A DNA stretch of 64,000 bases from Lachnospiraceae bacterium (GTDB lineage: Bacteria > Bacillota_A > Clostridia > Lachnospirales > Lachnospiraceae): NCBI GenBank assembly GCA_009774465.1, contig VSNT01000003.1, positions 7,664 through 71,663 on the forward strand, read 5' to 3'. Under the pieces are notes generated by a model, which saw nothing but the letters and a program-made list of their open reading frames with translations, was not told the origin of the DNA and searched no databases. This document shows, piece by piece, positions 1 to 9,700 of this stretch. The position numbers were made by a program, and so were the translations under genes. Each line of letters starts with the position of its first letter. The first letter of the stretch is position 1.

Positions 1-316
1 CATTTGTCAGACGCATATAATTGAGCTGGCTTTCCAGCCTGGAAATATTCTTAATACTGTTAGTGATATCAGACTGCAGTGTTAAGTACCATGTAAGAAT
101 CAGTCCTGCCGCTACCATTGCCACTGCCATGAAAAGCACGGAGCCAACGTTCATATGCAGTGCTCTTTCTCTGTTTTTACGGGTTCTGTTGCTTATTTTT
201 TTAACAGGTGTATTTTGTATATCAGGCACAGCCTGTAATCTTCTGGCAGCATTCCCCTGCACATAAACACTGTTTCTATATGCAGTTTTTCTCCTCTCTC
301 TTGCATTCACTGCCAT
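1..316 (-). CDS. FtsL-like cell-division membrane protein, partial
   Basis: This is the first 105 codons of a gene that runs off the left edge of the window. The start is ATG at 316, preceded by AGGAGAT at good spacing, 28 bases after the rsmH stop. The protein has a basic cytoplasmic N-terminus (about residues 1-55, rich in Arg and Lys), one membrane segment at about 57-78, and then the start of an extracytoplasmic segment that looks like a coiled coil. That layout, and its place directly after mraZ and rsmH, fit FtsL or a septum-formation initiator that helps recruit the divisome. FtsL proteins diverge quickly, so the name rests on topology and gene order rather than sequence motifs. Confidence 0.75.
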   Translation of the reverse strand, partial: MAVNARERRKTAYRNSVYVQGNAARRLQAVPDIQNTPVKKISNRTRKNRERALHMNVGSVLFMAVAMVAAGLILTWYLTLQSDITNSIKNISRLESQLNYMRLTN

Positions 317-344
317 AACTAAAATCTCCTGAACTGTTAATTTT

Positions 345-1280
345 TCATTTTTTCTCAAAAATTCTCAGCTTTGCGCTTTTAGACCTTGAGTTTTCCCTTA
401 GTTCCTCTTCTCCCGGTAAAATCGGCTTTCCCGTTATTACTTTTCCCCTGCTTACCTTTCCACAAACACACACCGGAAAGCTGGGAGGGCATGTACATGG
501 GTTTGCTGCATTTTTAAAAGCAGTTTTTACAATCCGATCCTCTAAAGAATGAAAGGTTATCACACATAATCTTCCACCGGGATTTAAAATATCTATCAGT
601 TCTTCAAGAGATTCTTTCAGCACTTCAAGTTCCCGATTGCATTCAATTCTTATGGCCTGAAAGGTACGCTTGGAAGGATGTCCTCCTTCTGCACGCATCT
701 TTGCCGGAATTGCCGCTTTTATAATTTCATTTAATTCTCCTGTTGTTTCTATCTGCTTTTTCTGCCTTGCCATTACAATATGTCTGGCTATATTTTTAGC
801 AAATTTATCTTCTCCATAATCACGAATCACCCGAAATAACTGCATCTCATCATATTCGTTGACTATTTCTTTGGCGGAGAAGCTTTGCCGCAGATCCATT
901 CTCATATCAAGGGGCGTATCAAACCGATAGGAAAAACCTCTTTCTTTTGTGTCCAACTGGTAGGAAGATACCCCAAGATCCAACATCATTCCGTCTATTT
1001 GGGTAATTCCCATTGCAGATAATACTGCTTTGGTATTTCGATAATTACTTCTTACAATTGTTACTTTGTCCCCAAATTCCTTAAGATGCTCTCCTGCGGC
1101 TATGATGGCTGCTTCATCCTGATCAATTCCAATCAGTCTGCCGCCGCTTTCCAATCTTCTGGCAATTTCACCGGAATGACCGCCGCCGCCCAAAGTTCCA
1201 TCCACATAAATTCCCTGGGGCTTTATGTTTAATCCTTCAATTGTCTCTTCAAGCAAAACAGATGTGTGAGAAAATGCCAT
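345..1280 (-). CDS. rsmH: 16S rRNA (cytosine-1402-N4)-methyltransferase RsmH
   Basis: RsmH (MraW) methylates N4 of C1402 in the decoding centre of 16S rRNA using S-adenosylmethionine. The 311-residue product has the normal family length. The N-terminal SVLLEE segment, the glycine-rich GGGGHS loop at about residues 31-36 and the IDQDEAA acidic loop form the SAM site; the conserved FHSLEDR motif lies near residue 245. A cysteine-rich stretch (CTCPPSFPVCVCG) near the C-terminus is usual in Firmicutes versions. The start ATG at 1280 follows AAGGAGC. It lies 49 bases after mraZ and before the ftsL-like gene, the standard dcw order, and should be transcribed from the mraZ promoter under MraZ control. 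Confidence 0.97.
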   Translation of the reverse strand: MAFSHTSVLLEETIEGLNIKPQGIYVDGTLGGGGHSGEIARRLESGGRLIGIDQDEAAIIAAGEHLKEFGDKVTIVRSNYRNTKAVLSAMGITQIDGMMLDLGVSSYQLDTKERGFSYRFDTPLDMRMDLRQSFSAKEIVNEYDEMQLFRVIRDYGEDKFAKNIARHIVMARQKKQIETTGELNEIIKAAIPAKMRAEGGHPSKRTFQAIRIECNRELEVLKESLEELIDILNPGGRLCVITFHSLEDRIVKTAFKNAANPCTCPPSFPVCVCGKVSRGKVITGKPILPGEEELRENSRSKSAKLRIFEKK

Positions 1281-1329
1281 TTCTGCTCCTTATCAAATAT
1301 TACAGCTTTATTTATGGATGAACTGATTG

Positions 1330-1761
1330 TCAAATTCCAATTCCCAGTTCAATCATATGCCTGGAAATCTCCTCCATATCCTGATAGGTGACAGTACCTT
1401 CCCATCTATCCCTGCTCCAGATCTCGACTCTGCTTCCCACACCCACTAAAACCGCATCCTTTGTAATTCCTGCAAACTCCCGAAGGACTGCCGGCAAAAG
1501 AATTCTGCCCTGCTTGTCCACCTCTACACTGGCGGCGCCTGCCAGGAAAAAACGTGTAAACTGCCTTGCTTCCTTATCTATCATCGGTAAAGATCGTAAT
1601 TTTTCTTCAAAAGCCTGCCACTCAGGATCGTCAAACACAAACAGACAGCCATCCATCCCTTTTGTCACCACAAATTCATCGCCTAATACTTCACGAAATT
1701 TGGAAGGAATGATCAGTCTGCCCTTGGCATCTATTGTATGGTTATACTCCCCCATAAACAT
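1330..1761 (-). CDS. mraZ: Transcriptional regulator MraZ
   Basis: MraZ is an AbrB-like DNA-binding protein that represses the division/cell-wall cluster by binding repeated boxes upstream of its own gene. The product begins MFMGEYNHTID and contains two SpoVT/AbrB-type repeats, each with a DAKGR or DKQGR turn (about residues 13-17 and 82-86), matching the family. The open frame extends to a GTG at 1767, but ATG at 1761 matches usual family starts and has GGGTGAG upstream. It is first in the operon mraZ-rsmH-ftsL. Five box-like repeats and a sigma-A-type promoter lie just upstream, so autoregulation is very likely. Confidence 0.96.
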   Translation of the reverse strand: MFMGEYNHTIDAKGRLIIPSKFREVLGDEFVVTKGMDGCLFVFDDPEWQAFEEKLRSLPMIDKEARQFTRFFLAGAASVEVDKQGRILLPAVLREFAGITKDAVLVGVGSRVEIWSRDRWEGTVTYQDMEEISRHMIELGIGI

Positions 1762-1839
1762 ATGCACTCACCCGCTTCCGATCCTGCCTTTGTCAAAAGT
1801 GCAATATGGTCTGTCGCAGAAAATTTCAGGTTATAGAAA

Positions 1840-1886
1840 CCACTTTTTCCCACTTATATATCACTTTCTACCACTTTCCACCACTT
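1840..1886 (-). promoter_or_regulatory. MraZ operator: five AAGTGG boxes
   Basis: Read on the minus strand, the core AAGTGG (one copy AAGTGA) occurs five times, with plus-strand copies at 1840-1845, 1850-1855, 1861-1866, 1871-1876 and 1881-1886. The spacing is 10, 11, 10 and 10 bases, one helical turn. MraZ is known to bind direct repeats with this periodicity upstream of mraZ. The array begins just after the predicted promoter, so binding would block transcription start or early elongation. Confidence 0.85.
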
Positions 1887-1894
1887 TTATATCC

Positions 1895-1923
1895 ATTCTA
1901 CTCTAAAATAAGGGCAAGCGCAA
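1895..1923 (-). promoter_or_regulatory. Predicted sigma-A promoter of mraZ operon
   Basis: On the minus strand TTGCGC (1918-1923) and TAGAAT (1895-1900) are separated by 17 bases. The predicted transcription start falls at about 1888, directly before the first MraZ box. Confidence 0.6.
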
Positions 1924-1924
1924 G

Positions 1925-1959
1925 CAAAAAAATGCCCTGCAGTTTCCTGCAAGGCGCAT
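1925..1959 (-). terminator. Rho-independent terminator after lgt
   Basis: On the minus strand a GC-rich stem (GCCTTGCAG, loop GAAA, CTGCAGGGC) is followed by ATTTTTTTG. It separates the lgt transcript from the mraZ promoter. Confidence 0.8.
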
Positions 1960-2048
1960 AAACACTATATTTTCTTATGTTTTTTCCATATCTGGTGTTC
2001 TCATGTTTTTCCTTCACCATATCTTGTGATAAAAATAAATAAAAAATT

Positions 2049-2912
2049 TTAAATATTTTTTTTCTTTGATATCCTGATCCTTACCACAAGGTCACAAACA
2101 ACAGCTCCAACAAATAAAATAATTGCAAGTACCTGTGAAACCGGAAGCCGGGTTCCCGGAATAAAAAGCTGATCTGTTCTGATTCCTTCAATCCATGCTC
2201 TTCCAAGACCATAGCCACCCAAATACAGCAAAGCAATCTCTCCTTCAAACTTTTTATGTTTCCAATAAAGCAACGCAAACACCAAAAGGCATAAATTCCA
2301 CAAGCTTTCATAAAGAAATGTGGGATGAACCTGTATATAATTCACTCCATCCGTAATATGCGCCGCAATGGACTCTGAAATATCCGCTGCACGTACCGCC
2401 TGAATGGGAAGCCTCATGGCAAAGATATTGTTGGTGTATTCCCCAAACACTTCTCTGTTTGTAAAGTTCCCCCATCTTCCAATCACCTGTCCAAGAATCA
2501 AACCGATTACGCCGGTGTCCGCCATTCGAAATGCATTCTGCTTTTTTATCCTGGCGTAAATAAACAGTGTGGTAAATGCTGCAATCACACCGCCATAAAT
2601 GGCAAGTCCCCCCTGACGAAGATTAAAGATGCTAAGCAGATTATCCTTATACAAATCCCATTCAAAAACCACATAATAAAGCCTTGCACCGATAATAGAA
2701 AAAATAACCGCGTAAATTGCAAAATCCCAGTATAAATCCGGATCCTGCCCTGTTCTTTTCGCCTGCCATGCGGCAATTAAAATTCCGGCAAGTACTCCCG
2801 TTCCTATAATTACTCCATATAGTGCAATTTCAAACCCAAATATGGTAAAACTTTTTGGTACATTTTCCAGATAAATTCCCATATTGGGAAAGGAAATATC
2901 CATCAAATCCAT
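2049..2912 (-). CDS. lgt: Prolipoprotein diacylglyceryl transferase Lgt
   Basis: Lgt transfers a diacylglyceryl group from phosphatidylglycerol to the lipobox cysteine of prolipoproteins, in the cytoplasmic membrane. The 287-residue protein has about seven membrane segments, the RWGNFTNREVFG signature (family GRxGNFxNxExxG) near residue 145, a QGGLAIYGG loop near 100 and HPTFLYES near 197. It would process the lipoproteins seen elsewhere in this window (the DUF3048 protein and the TlpA-like protein). The start ATG at 2912 has AGGA upstream. It lies 69 bases after ychF and ends before a strong terminator, so ychF-lgt may be one transcript. Confidence 0.96.
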   Translation of the reverse strand: MDLMDISFPNMGIYLENVPKSFTIFGFEIALYGVIIGTGVLAGILIAAWQAKRTGQDPDLYWDFAIYAVIFSIIGARLYYVVFEWDLYKDNLLSIFNLRQGGLAIYGGVIAAFTTLFIYARIKKQNAFRMADTGVIGLILGQVIGRWGNFTNREVFGEYTNNIFAMRLPIQAVRAADISESIAAHITDGVNYIQVHPTFLYESLWNLCLLVFALLYWKHKKFEGEIALLYLGGYGLGRAWIEGIRTDQLFIPGTRLPVSQVLAIILFVGAVVCDLVVRIRISKKKNI

Positions 2913-2981
2913 TCAGTCATCCTGCCTTTCTGTCTGTGCAAGGTCTTATGTCTTTTTATATCTTATATGAAACGTTAACTT

Positions 2982-4079
2982 TTATACATTAAACCGGAAT
3001 AAAATCACATCTCCGTCCTTCACCACATATTCCTTGCCTTCCATACCGACCAGCCCTTTTTCTCTTGCCGCTGCCAGGGAGCCCTGCTCTAACAAATCCT
3101 TATAATTAACCACTTCGGCCTTGATAAATCCCCTTTCAAAATCGGTATGTATTTTTCCTGCTGCCTGGGGCGCCTTTGTTCCAACCTTAATTGTCCATGC
3201 TCTGGTCTCATCCTCACCCGCTGTTAAAAAGCTATGAAGCCCCAGCAGACGATAACTGGCTTTGATCAGTTTTTCAAGTCCCGATTCCACTAATCCCAAA
3301 TCCTCAAGGAACATTGCCTTTTCTTCTTCATCCAGTTCAGAGATTTCCTGTTCAATCTGGGCGCAGATCACGAATACCTCGCTGCCCGTCTCCGCTGCAA
3401 AATCCCTTACCTTTTTTACACCTTCATTGTCTGCTCCGTCATTTGCCAGATCCTCTTCTCCCACATTGGCCGCAAAAATAACCGGCTTATAGGTTAACAG
3501 GTTATAAGAATTAAGAAGTGCCAGTTCGTCCTCATCCTCTGTGACATAGCTTCGTGCAAGTCTGCCTTCCTCCAGATGCGCTTTAAGCGCCTCCAAAAGT
3601 GCCGCCTCCTTTGCAAGAGACTTGTCCATTCTTGCAGCCTTGCCTGTCTTGGCAATTCTTCTCTCCAAAATTTCAATATCAGAAAAAATCAGCTCCAGAT
3701 TAATGGTTTCAATGTCCCGCAGGGGATCTATGGTACCATCCACATGCACCACGTTGCTGTCCTCAAAGCAGCGTACCACATGCACTACCGCATCCACTTC
3801 CCTGATGTTGCTTAAGAACTGGTTTCCAAGGCCTTCCCCTTTAGAAGCGCCCTTTACCAGCCCGGCAATATCCACAAACTCAATCACTGCCGGAGTAACC
3901 TTTTTAGAATGATACATATCCCCTAAAAGCTTTAACCTCTCGTCAGGAACTGCCACCACACCCACATTGGGATCTATGGTGCAGAAAGGATAATTGGCAG
4001 ATTCCGCACCTGCTTTTGTCAGTGAATTAAATAAAGTACTTTTGCCCACGTTGGGCAGACCTACGATGCCTAGTTTCAT
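2982..4079 (-). CDS. ychF: Redox-regulated ATPase YchF
   Basis: YchF is an Obg-family P-loop protein that prefers ATP over GTP, binds ribosomes and affects translation and oxidative-stress responses. The 365-residue product has the usual length: P-loop GLPNVGKST at about residues 6-14, switch region DIAGLVKGASKGEGLGN, a helical coiled-coil insertion, and a C-terminal TGS domain ending KDGDVILFRFNV. The start has AAGGAGA upstream, and a promoter with an extended -10 element is visible at 4226-4254. Its neighbours suggest housekeeping; it marks the conserved edge beside the inserted defence genes. Confidence 0.96.
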   Translation of the reverse strand: MKLGIVGLPNVGKSTLFNSLTKAGAESANYPFCTIDPNVGVVAVPDERLKLLGDMYHSKKVTPAVIEFVDIAGLVKGASKGEGLGNQFLSNIREVDAVVHVVRCFEDSNVVHVDGTIDPLRDIETINLELIFSDIEILERRIAKTGKAARMDKSLAKEAALLEALKAHLEEGRLARSYVTEDEDELALLNSYNLLTYKPVIFAANVGEEDLANDGADNEGVKKVRDFAAETGSEVFVICAQIEQEISELDEEEKAMFLEDLGLVESGLEKLIKASYRLLGLHSFLTAGEDETRAWTIKVGTKAPQAAGKIHTDFERGFIKAEVVNYKDLLEQGSLAAAREKGLVGMEGKEYVVKDGDVILFRFNV

Positions 4080-4225
4080 TTTATTTTAATCTCCTTATGC
4101 TTTTCATCTTCTGTCGTGCGAATATACAGATTCATGGTTGTTTTATCATACTGTTTAAATGATATGGGAAAAGCTCCCTCCAGCAAGAGCTTTAATGTCA
4201 AATATTCAGCAAGCTAAACATTGCT

Positions 4226-4254
4226 AGTATAGCATAGTAAGGCTCAAAAGTAAA
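4226..4254 (-). promoter_or_regulatory. Predicted promoter of ychF
   Basis: On the minus strand TTTACT (4249-4254) and TATACT (4226-4231) are 17 bases apart. The -10 is preceded by TGC, giving an extended -10. The rest of the 263-base gap 4080-4342 shows only an A/T-rich imperfect hairpin just after the DUF1016 gene. Confidence 0.6.
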
Positions 4255-4342
4255 TTGCAGGATTTTATATCTTTTCCACATACAATACAATTGAATTAAC
4301 AATCATTTGTTATGATTTCCAATCCTTTGCCAATCTTCTGTT

Positions 4343-5407
4343 TTAATCTTTCAGTTGCTGCTCAATTTCCGCAATCGTTGGCAAGGAACTCTTAAAATCT
4401 GCCGGATATACTTTCGACAACTCATACTCAGATATCCCAATCGGTTCACCAGCAGATTCCACTGCATATTGTGCCAAAACTTCATCCTTCTCCTTACATA
4501 TGATCAATCCAATCGTAGGATTTTCCTGCTCTGTCTTTAAAATATGATTTACAGCAACTACATAAGTACCAACCTGTCCTATATCTGTTGGTTTAAATTT
4601 CTCAGTCTTAATCTCAATTACAACATAGCAATGTAAACGGATATTATAAAACAACAAATCTACAAACTGTTCTGTCTTACCTACTTCCAATCTATATTCG
4701 CGTCCAACGAAAGCAAAACCGTTGCCCAACTCCAGTAAAAATTTCACAATATTATCCGTTAAAGCATCCTTCAATTCTTTCTCATTATAACCCTCTGTCA
4801 TTGTAAGAAAATCAAAATTATAGGGATCTTTTGTTAATTCATTGGCCAAATCTCCCTGTGCTATTGGAAGCTGTTTATCAAAATTTGTAATTGCTTTTCC
4901 CTGTCGTTCATATAAATCTGTATCGAGCCAGTTCAGTAAAACTGCCCTGGACCAATTATTTTCAATTGTCTTTCTAACATAAAAAAGTGCTTTCTCTGTC
5001 TCCCCTTTGCATTTGTCAATAATATATCTGTGGTGTCCCCAAGGAATAGAACATAATTTGTCCACAAGTTGTAGGCTGACTTCATCATTATTCAATTTTG
5101 CCACAGCCTGTGGCACAATTTTGCTATACATTTGATAAAATTGAGTCATATATCTGAGATTTCTTGGTGAAAAGCTTTTTTGTTCTGGCATCGCTGAAAC
5201 CAAATCCTTACTCAGACTGTCGTAAAACTTACTTCCCCATCTGCTCTCTGCACGCATCTCAACCATATCTTTTCCCAAATACCAATAGAAACGCAGCATT
5301 TCCTGATTCACTTTCGTTGCCGCTTTTACCTGCATACTTTTGAATCTTGCTCCTACGCTTTGTATCCACTCCGCATATTCTTCATCTATTTTAATCAACT
5401 GACTCAT
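4343..5407 (-). CDS. DUF1016 / YhcG-type PD-(D/E)XK nuclease
   Basis: This 354-residue protein matches the DUF1016 (YhcG) family layout. An N-terminal helical DNA-binding domain (about 1-150) carries the typical RFYWYLGKD, SFSPRNLRYMTQFY and IPWGHH segments. The C-terminal nuclease-like domain (about 170-340) has FVDLLFYN followed by VVIEIKTEKF, the D...ExK core of the PD-(D/E)XK fold. DUF1016 proteins are often found in restriction and defence islands and their targets are poorly known. The gene lies 160 bases downstream of jetD, same strand, with SD GGTGGGG before ATG 5407, so it may be read from the jet operon or its own promoter. A housekeeping role cannot be excluded. Confidence 0.85.
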   Translation of the reverse strand: MSQLIKIDEEYAEWIQSVGARFKSMQVKAATKVNQEMLRFYWYLGKDMVEMRAESRWGSKFYDSLSKDLVSAMPEQKSFSPRNLRYMTQFYQMYSKIVPQAVAKLNNDEVSLQLVDKLCSIPWGHHRYIIDKCKGETEKALFYVRKTIENNWSRAVLLNWLDTDLYERQGKAITNFDKQLPIAQGDLANELTKDPYNFDFLTMTEGYNEKELKDALTDNIVKFLLELGNGFAFVGREYRLEVGKTEQFVDLLFYNIRLHCYVVIEIKTEKFKPTDIGQVGTYVVAVNHILKTEQENPTIGLIICKEKDEVLAQYAVESAGEPIGISEYELSKVYPADFKSSLPTIAEIEQQLKD

Positions 5408-5566
5408 TTTATATTACCCCACCTAAAAATATAATTTCTAGAACTATAATGACTTAATCAATGTAAGGCTTGAATCATACAATACAAGATTCAATCCCTA
5501 TATAAATTGACGTTTCTTTTCAAATTTAAGAATGCCCCCTCTTTTTTGCATATCTTCTACGACTCA

Positions 5567-6784
5567 TTACAGATATCCACCATACAGTGCTTCCTGCTCT
5601 AATTTACAATTATTCTCCAGCATATATTGAAGCACATCTCTGTAATCCCCATCTGTCATACTCTCTTTATGTTTATCATCCAACTTCTTCAATAAACTTT
5701 CAATGCGCCTTTTATCAGGTTGTGTTAATGTTTTTGTTTGAGAACTGTGCTTTTTTAAAGTTTCCACATCCATATGAAGTGTTCTGAATGGAATTCCGGT
5801 TTTGAATTTTAAATGCTCATAAATATAAAATCCACCAGCATCAATATCGCCAAAATGCATGTACTTTTTCTCCCTGTTCTGCTCATATAAGTATATCAAA
5901 AACTTTCGTTTTGTTGTATTATGAAAACCGCCCAGATAAATCACAAAATCTTCCGCACTGTTATAATCATGAAAGCTTGTAAGATTTTCGACCGTTACAA
6001 CGCAGCCTCCAAAAATTTCAATTTTATCCAATTCTTTTAACGAAGACGTGGATAAAGCCATATCCCCATTCAGCTTTGAAAGGTCGATCATCTGACTTCC
6101 TAATGTTATTCTTCCATTTCCCTTTAAACATACATAAGTCGGCGTTTTAACAATACCACATTCCTCCAAAACAGAATCTCTGTCCTGATATTCACCATAT
6201 TGATACATCAACGCCTGCGCTTTACCTGCCAGGATCTCTACTCTTTTTGAATCTGAAAAATATCTTACTGAAAAGTCCCTGATAAACTGTTCTTCTTCGT
6301 TTGTGCTGATAAGCTTTACAAGAGTTAACAAATCCAGAAACTCCTGTTTCTTTCCATCAAAATACTCTACCTTTTGATTCTTAGATATTTTTATTCTTTG
6401 CGCGTCAAAATAATTATCCAAAACCGCACATCCCTGAAATTGTCCCATTATTTCAAGAATCCAGTCACGCTCCTCTTTTCTGGATTCTCTGTTTACAAAC
6501 TCATAGCATCGTTTCAATTTCGGCAAATTTAATTCCACCGATTTTATGATACCTGCTCTCTGATACTGTATGATAATAAGTTCTCTTTTTTGTAATTCTT
6601 CCAAAGCTTCATTCACATCACAGAAAAAATCATATTCGGCATCATCCTGGTACCTTGGAAACAATTCACTGATACGTCTCGAAAATTTCTGATTCACCTG
6701 ATTTTCCCCAAGGAATGTTTTACTATTTTCATATTTATCCAGCAAACTGTGAATCGTCTTACTTTGTATATCATTCCGTCTCAA
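5567..6784 (-). CDS. jetD: Wadjet nuclease subunit JetD
   Basis: JetD is the Toprim-like (topoisomerase VI-related) nuclease of the Wadjet anti-plasmid complex; it cuts DNA that the JetABC motor has found to be small and circular. The 405-residue product has a C-terminal DUF2220/Toprim region with the catalytic glutamate in VVTVENLTSF (about E266) and the metal-binding FGDIDAGGF motif (about D313/D315). The start is TTG at 6784, overlapping the jetC stop (TTGA), with GGAGGAG at ideal spacing, so it is translationally coupled. JetD is last in jetABCD. The Toprim residues look intact, so the system should be active. Confidence 0.92.
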   Translation of the reverse strand: MRRNDIQSKTIHSLLDKYENSKTFLGENQVNQKFSRRISELFPRYQDDAEYDFFCDVNEALEELQKRELIIIQYQRAGIIKSVELNLPKLKRCYEFVNRESRKEERDWILEIMGQFQGCAVLDNYFDAQRIKISKNQKVEYFDGKKQEFLDLLTLVKLISTNEEEQFIRDFSVRYFSDSKRVEILAGKAQALMYQYGEYQDRDSVLEECGIVKTPTYVCLKGNGRITLGSQMIDLSKLNGDMALSTSSLKELDKIEIFGGCVVTVENLTSFHDYNSAEDFVIYLGGFHNTTKRKFLIYLYEQNREKKYMHFGDIDAGGFYIYEHLKFKTGIPFRTLHMDVETLKKHSSQTKTLTQPDKRRIESLLKKLDDKHKESMTDGDYRDVLQYMLENNCKLEQEALYGGYL

Positions 6785-9700
6785 AAATCATACTCCTCCA
6801 CAATACTACTCTGCCCAACTCGGATAGCAGTCAATACGGTATCTACCTTTTCGCCAATAATTTCAATTTTTGCCGGCGGTGTTGCCATAATCACCTGCAA
6901 ATCCAATCCATTAAAGAATTCCATCATGGAGACAATTCTCTCATCATCCATTTTATCGAAAGCTTCATCCAGCAGCATAATTCTTACACTGTTACCATAA
7001 CGATAAATCTGATAAAAGGATGCGGCAATAGCCACATAATAGGGAACCTGTGTTTCACTGCCACTCTTTTCTCCATAAATATCTGAAAACCGTTGTATGC
7101 TGCCATCTTTCTTTCGAATTTCGATATCATAATCCAAATAAGAGCGATAATCTGTATACTCTTCCACAATCTTCTGTCCGTTATCATCTTTTGTCATCAG
7201 CTTATCGAACAGCTCTGTCATTTCCTCTTTATACTGTTCTTCAAACGCAGTCGTCCACAGATTAATACCCTCCTGATTATTTTCAGAAGTAATCATTCGA
7301 TACAGACCTTCTTTTTTCTTGTCGAAGCCAATCTTGAAATGATAACTGTCATCACCATAATAAATACTGTCCAGTGCCTTATTCAAATTACGAAATTCCA
7401 TTTTTGCATTTTCAATCAGCTCTTTCATTTTTGACAGGAAATCACTCTTAAATATCTGTTCACAATCATCCTTTGCCTGACGAAGTTTTTCCTCATAACG
7501 TATCATTTCCACAGACCTCAGTTTGAATGCGGCTTCTCTATATTCTGCCATTCCGCTTACGCCCACTACAAAATCCTGTGTAAAATCTGTATTATAACGA
7601 TACTGCAGTCCTTTCATACGATCTACCAGATTCATCTTCTCATTCTCAAATTGCGATTTCTGTGGTGCAAAATTCTCAGCAATCTTTTTGGCCGCTTTTG
7701 TTTTTCTGTTGAGATTATACTTTTCCAGCGCCTCCTGATACACAATACCGTCTAAATCAAGTTTTTCCTCCAAAGTCTTTATACTTTCAGCTAATGCTGT
7801 TTCCCTGCCCTGCTGAATCTGTTCAGCGGTTTCGATTTGATTCAAAAGTTTTGCATTCTCCTTATTTAGCTGCGTTTCATTTCCATCAATCCTTTTTTTC
7901 TCTTCTTTCTTTTCTCCCAGATCAATTTTCAACTGAATAAAAGATGGATCATTGGAAGCCTTTTTCAATTCCACCTTTTCATGGGCAAGCTGTCGCTGCA
8001 GCTCTGCTTTTTTTGCAGGTGCATTTATACAAAGCTTCAGCATTGTAAAATCAAATTTTTTCTCGCTCTCCAAAACATCACTATATAACTGAATTTCTTC
8101 ACGTAATGTACTACGTTCCGTACTCTTTTCTTCAAGAAGCTTTCTGACATTTACTATCTGGGTTCTATAAGCATTTTGACCTATATAAGGATCTCTGTAA
8201 TTTGCAGGATTAATATGTCTTACTACATATCCCTGGTATAGCATACACTGAGGCGTAATCGCTATGTCATGGTTTTCCAGCTCATTAACATTCTCACAAC
8301 GCACTACTCTGCCCAGCAGATAGTTTGTATAAGCTCTGGCATATCTGTTTTCACTCTTAATCACATAAGCCAGTGAACCATTATTTACTTCATCCACAAG
8401 TGGAATCTTTTTGGTATTAATAATGCCTGCAGTATGTATCTGTTTACGTTTTCGCTCATAAACCTCCAATGCAACGTCATAATACTCCGGCTCCACAATC
8501 AAATAAAATTTCTGCTTATTAAAGTATCCCTCAACCGCATTTACCCATTTTTCATCAGTTATTTCCAAAAGTTCCGCAAGGATATAAACCGACGAATGAA
8601 TATTGCGTCTCTCAAACTCCTTTTCTATAGCTTCTTTCAATGCTGCTGTCTGTTGAGGGAAACTGAGTTTTCTCTTTTCCAGTTCCTTTAACCGACCTTG
8701 CAAATCATTTATCGTTTCGCTTAGCTGATTCATATGATATTGAAGGTTCGCATGCTTATTTCGAATCATTTCCAGTTGACTGTCCTGAAACTCTTCAAGC
8801 TTCTCAATAATCTTGCTTTTTTCTTTGCTGTCTTTTTCGGATGCCAACAATAATACTTCTGAATCGGTAATCACCAAACATTGTATTTTTACCTGTATTT
8901 TTGATACACATTGCAAGTATATCCTTAGCTTTTTTATCTGTTCCTTTAGCTTTTGCTCCTGCTCATTGTGTGCAGAGATTTCTCCTTCTAGCTGTTGTAT
9001 TCTTCTTTCGGCGTTCTCTATCATTTTATTGGAGGAATTGGATTGTATAGCTACATTGACTGCTATAATCTGTTTTTCCAAAGCAGTCTTTTTTTGTATC
9101 ACCATTTCCAGTTCCTGACTATTCGATTCAACATATTGCTTTTTTAAGCGAATCTCCTTTTTAATATCTTTCAAATCCTGATGCAGCGCATCCTTATTTG
9201 CCAACATTAAAAGAATATCGTTTACCTGAATATCATGTTCCTTCTTTTCGATTCGCTCATAAGTCTCTAATATATTTTCCAATGCACTATATTGTTTTTG
9301 TGAACGTTCCAGCAAATATTCCAGTTCACTCAATGTCTCAATGTTTTCACGCAGGGATGCTACATCTATCTTTGTCTCGGATAATACAAATTTATTGATA
9401 AATTCTTTCACATTGTCCATAGGTTTAAATGCGAGAGATTTGGGTATAATATCAAAAAATTTATCTTCCAGATTACCCAGTCTTCTCTTAAATCTGTCTC
9501 TGGCGGCATTTTTCTGCTCAATATAACGAATATGCTTGCCGCTTATACGAAATTCATCTGACAAAGCAGGTCGATTATCTACTGTAAAAGACAAGTCCTC
9601 CAATCTACACTCTTCAGCATACCATTTCGTGGTCACCGCACTTTCTTCATCCTGAGACGTCATATGAACACCTATTACAAAGTATCTGTTTCCCTTTTCT

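Noticed and set aside
21..266. Plus-strand 81-residue frame near the left edge
   Set aside because: It is antisense to the ftsL-like gene, which has a good SD and the expected dcw position; the plus-strand frame has no SD or family features.
1388..1906. Plus-strand 172-residue frame over mraZ and its operator
   Set aside because: It is the complement of mraZ and its repeat array; composition is Ser/Thr/Pro-rich shadow translation.
5567..6784. JetD as a topoisomerase VI A subunit
   Set aside because: The Toprim motifs are similar, but the size, the N-terminal region and the position after jetABC identify the Wadjet nuclease.
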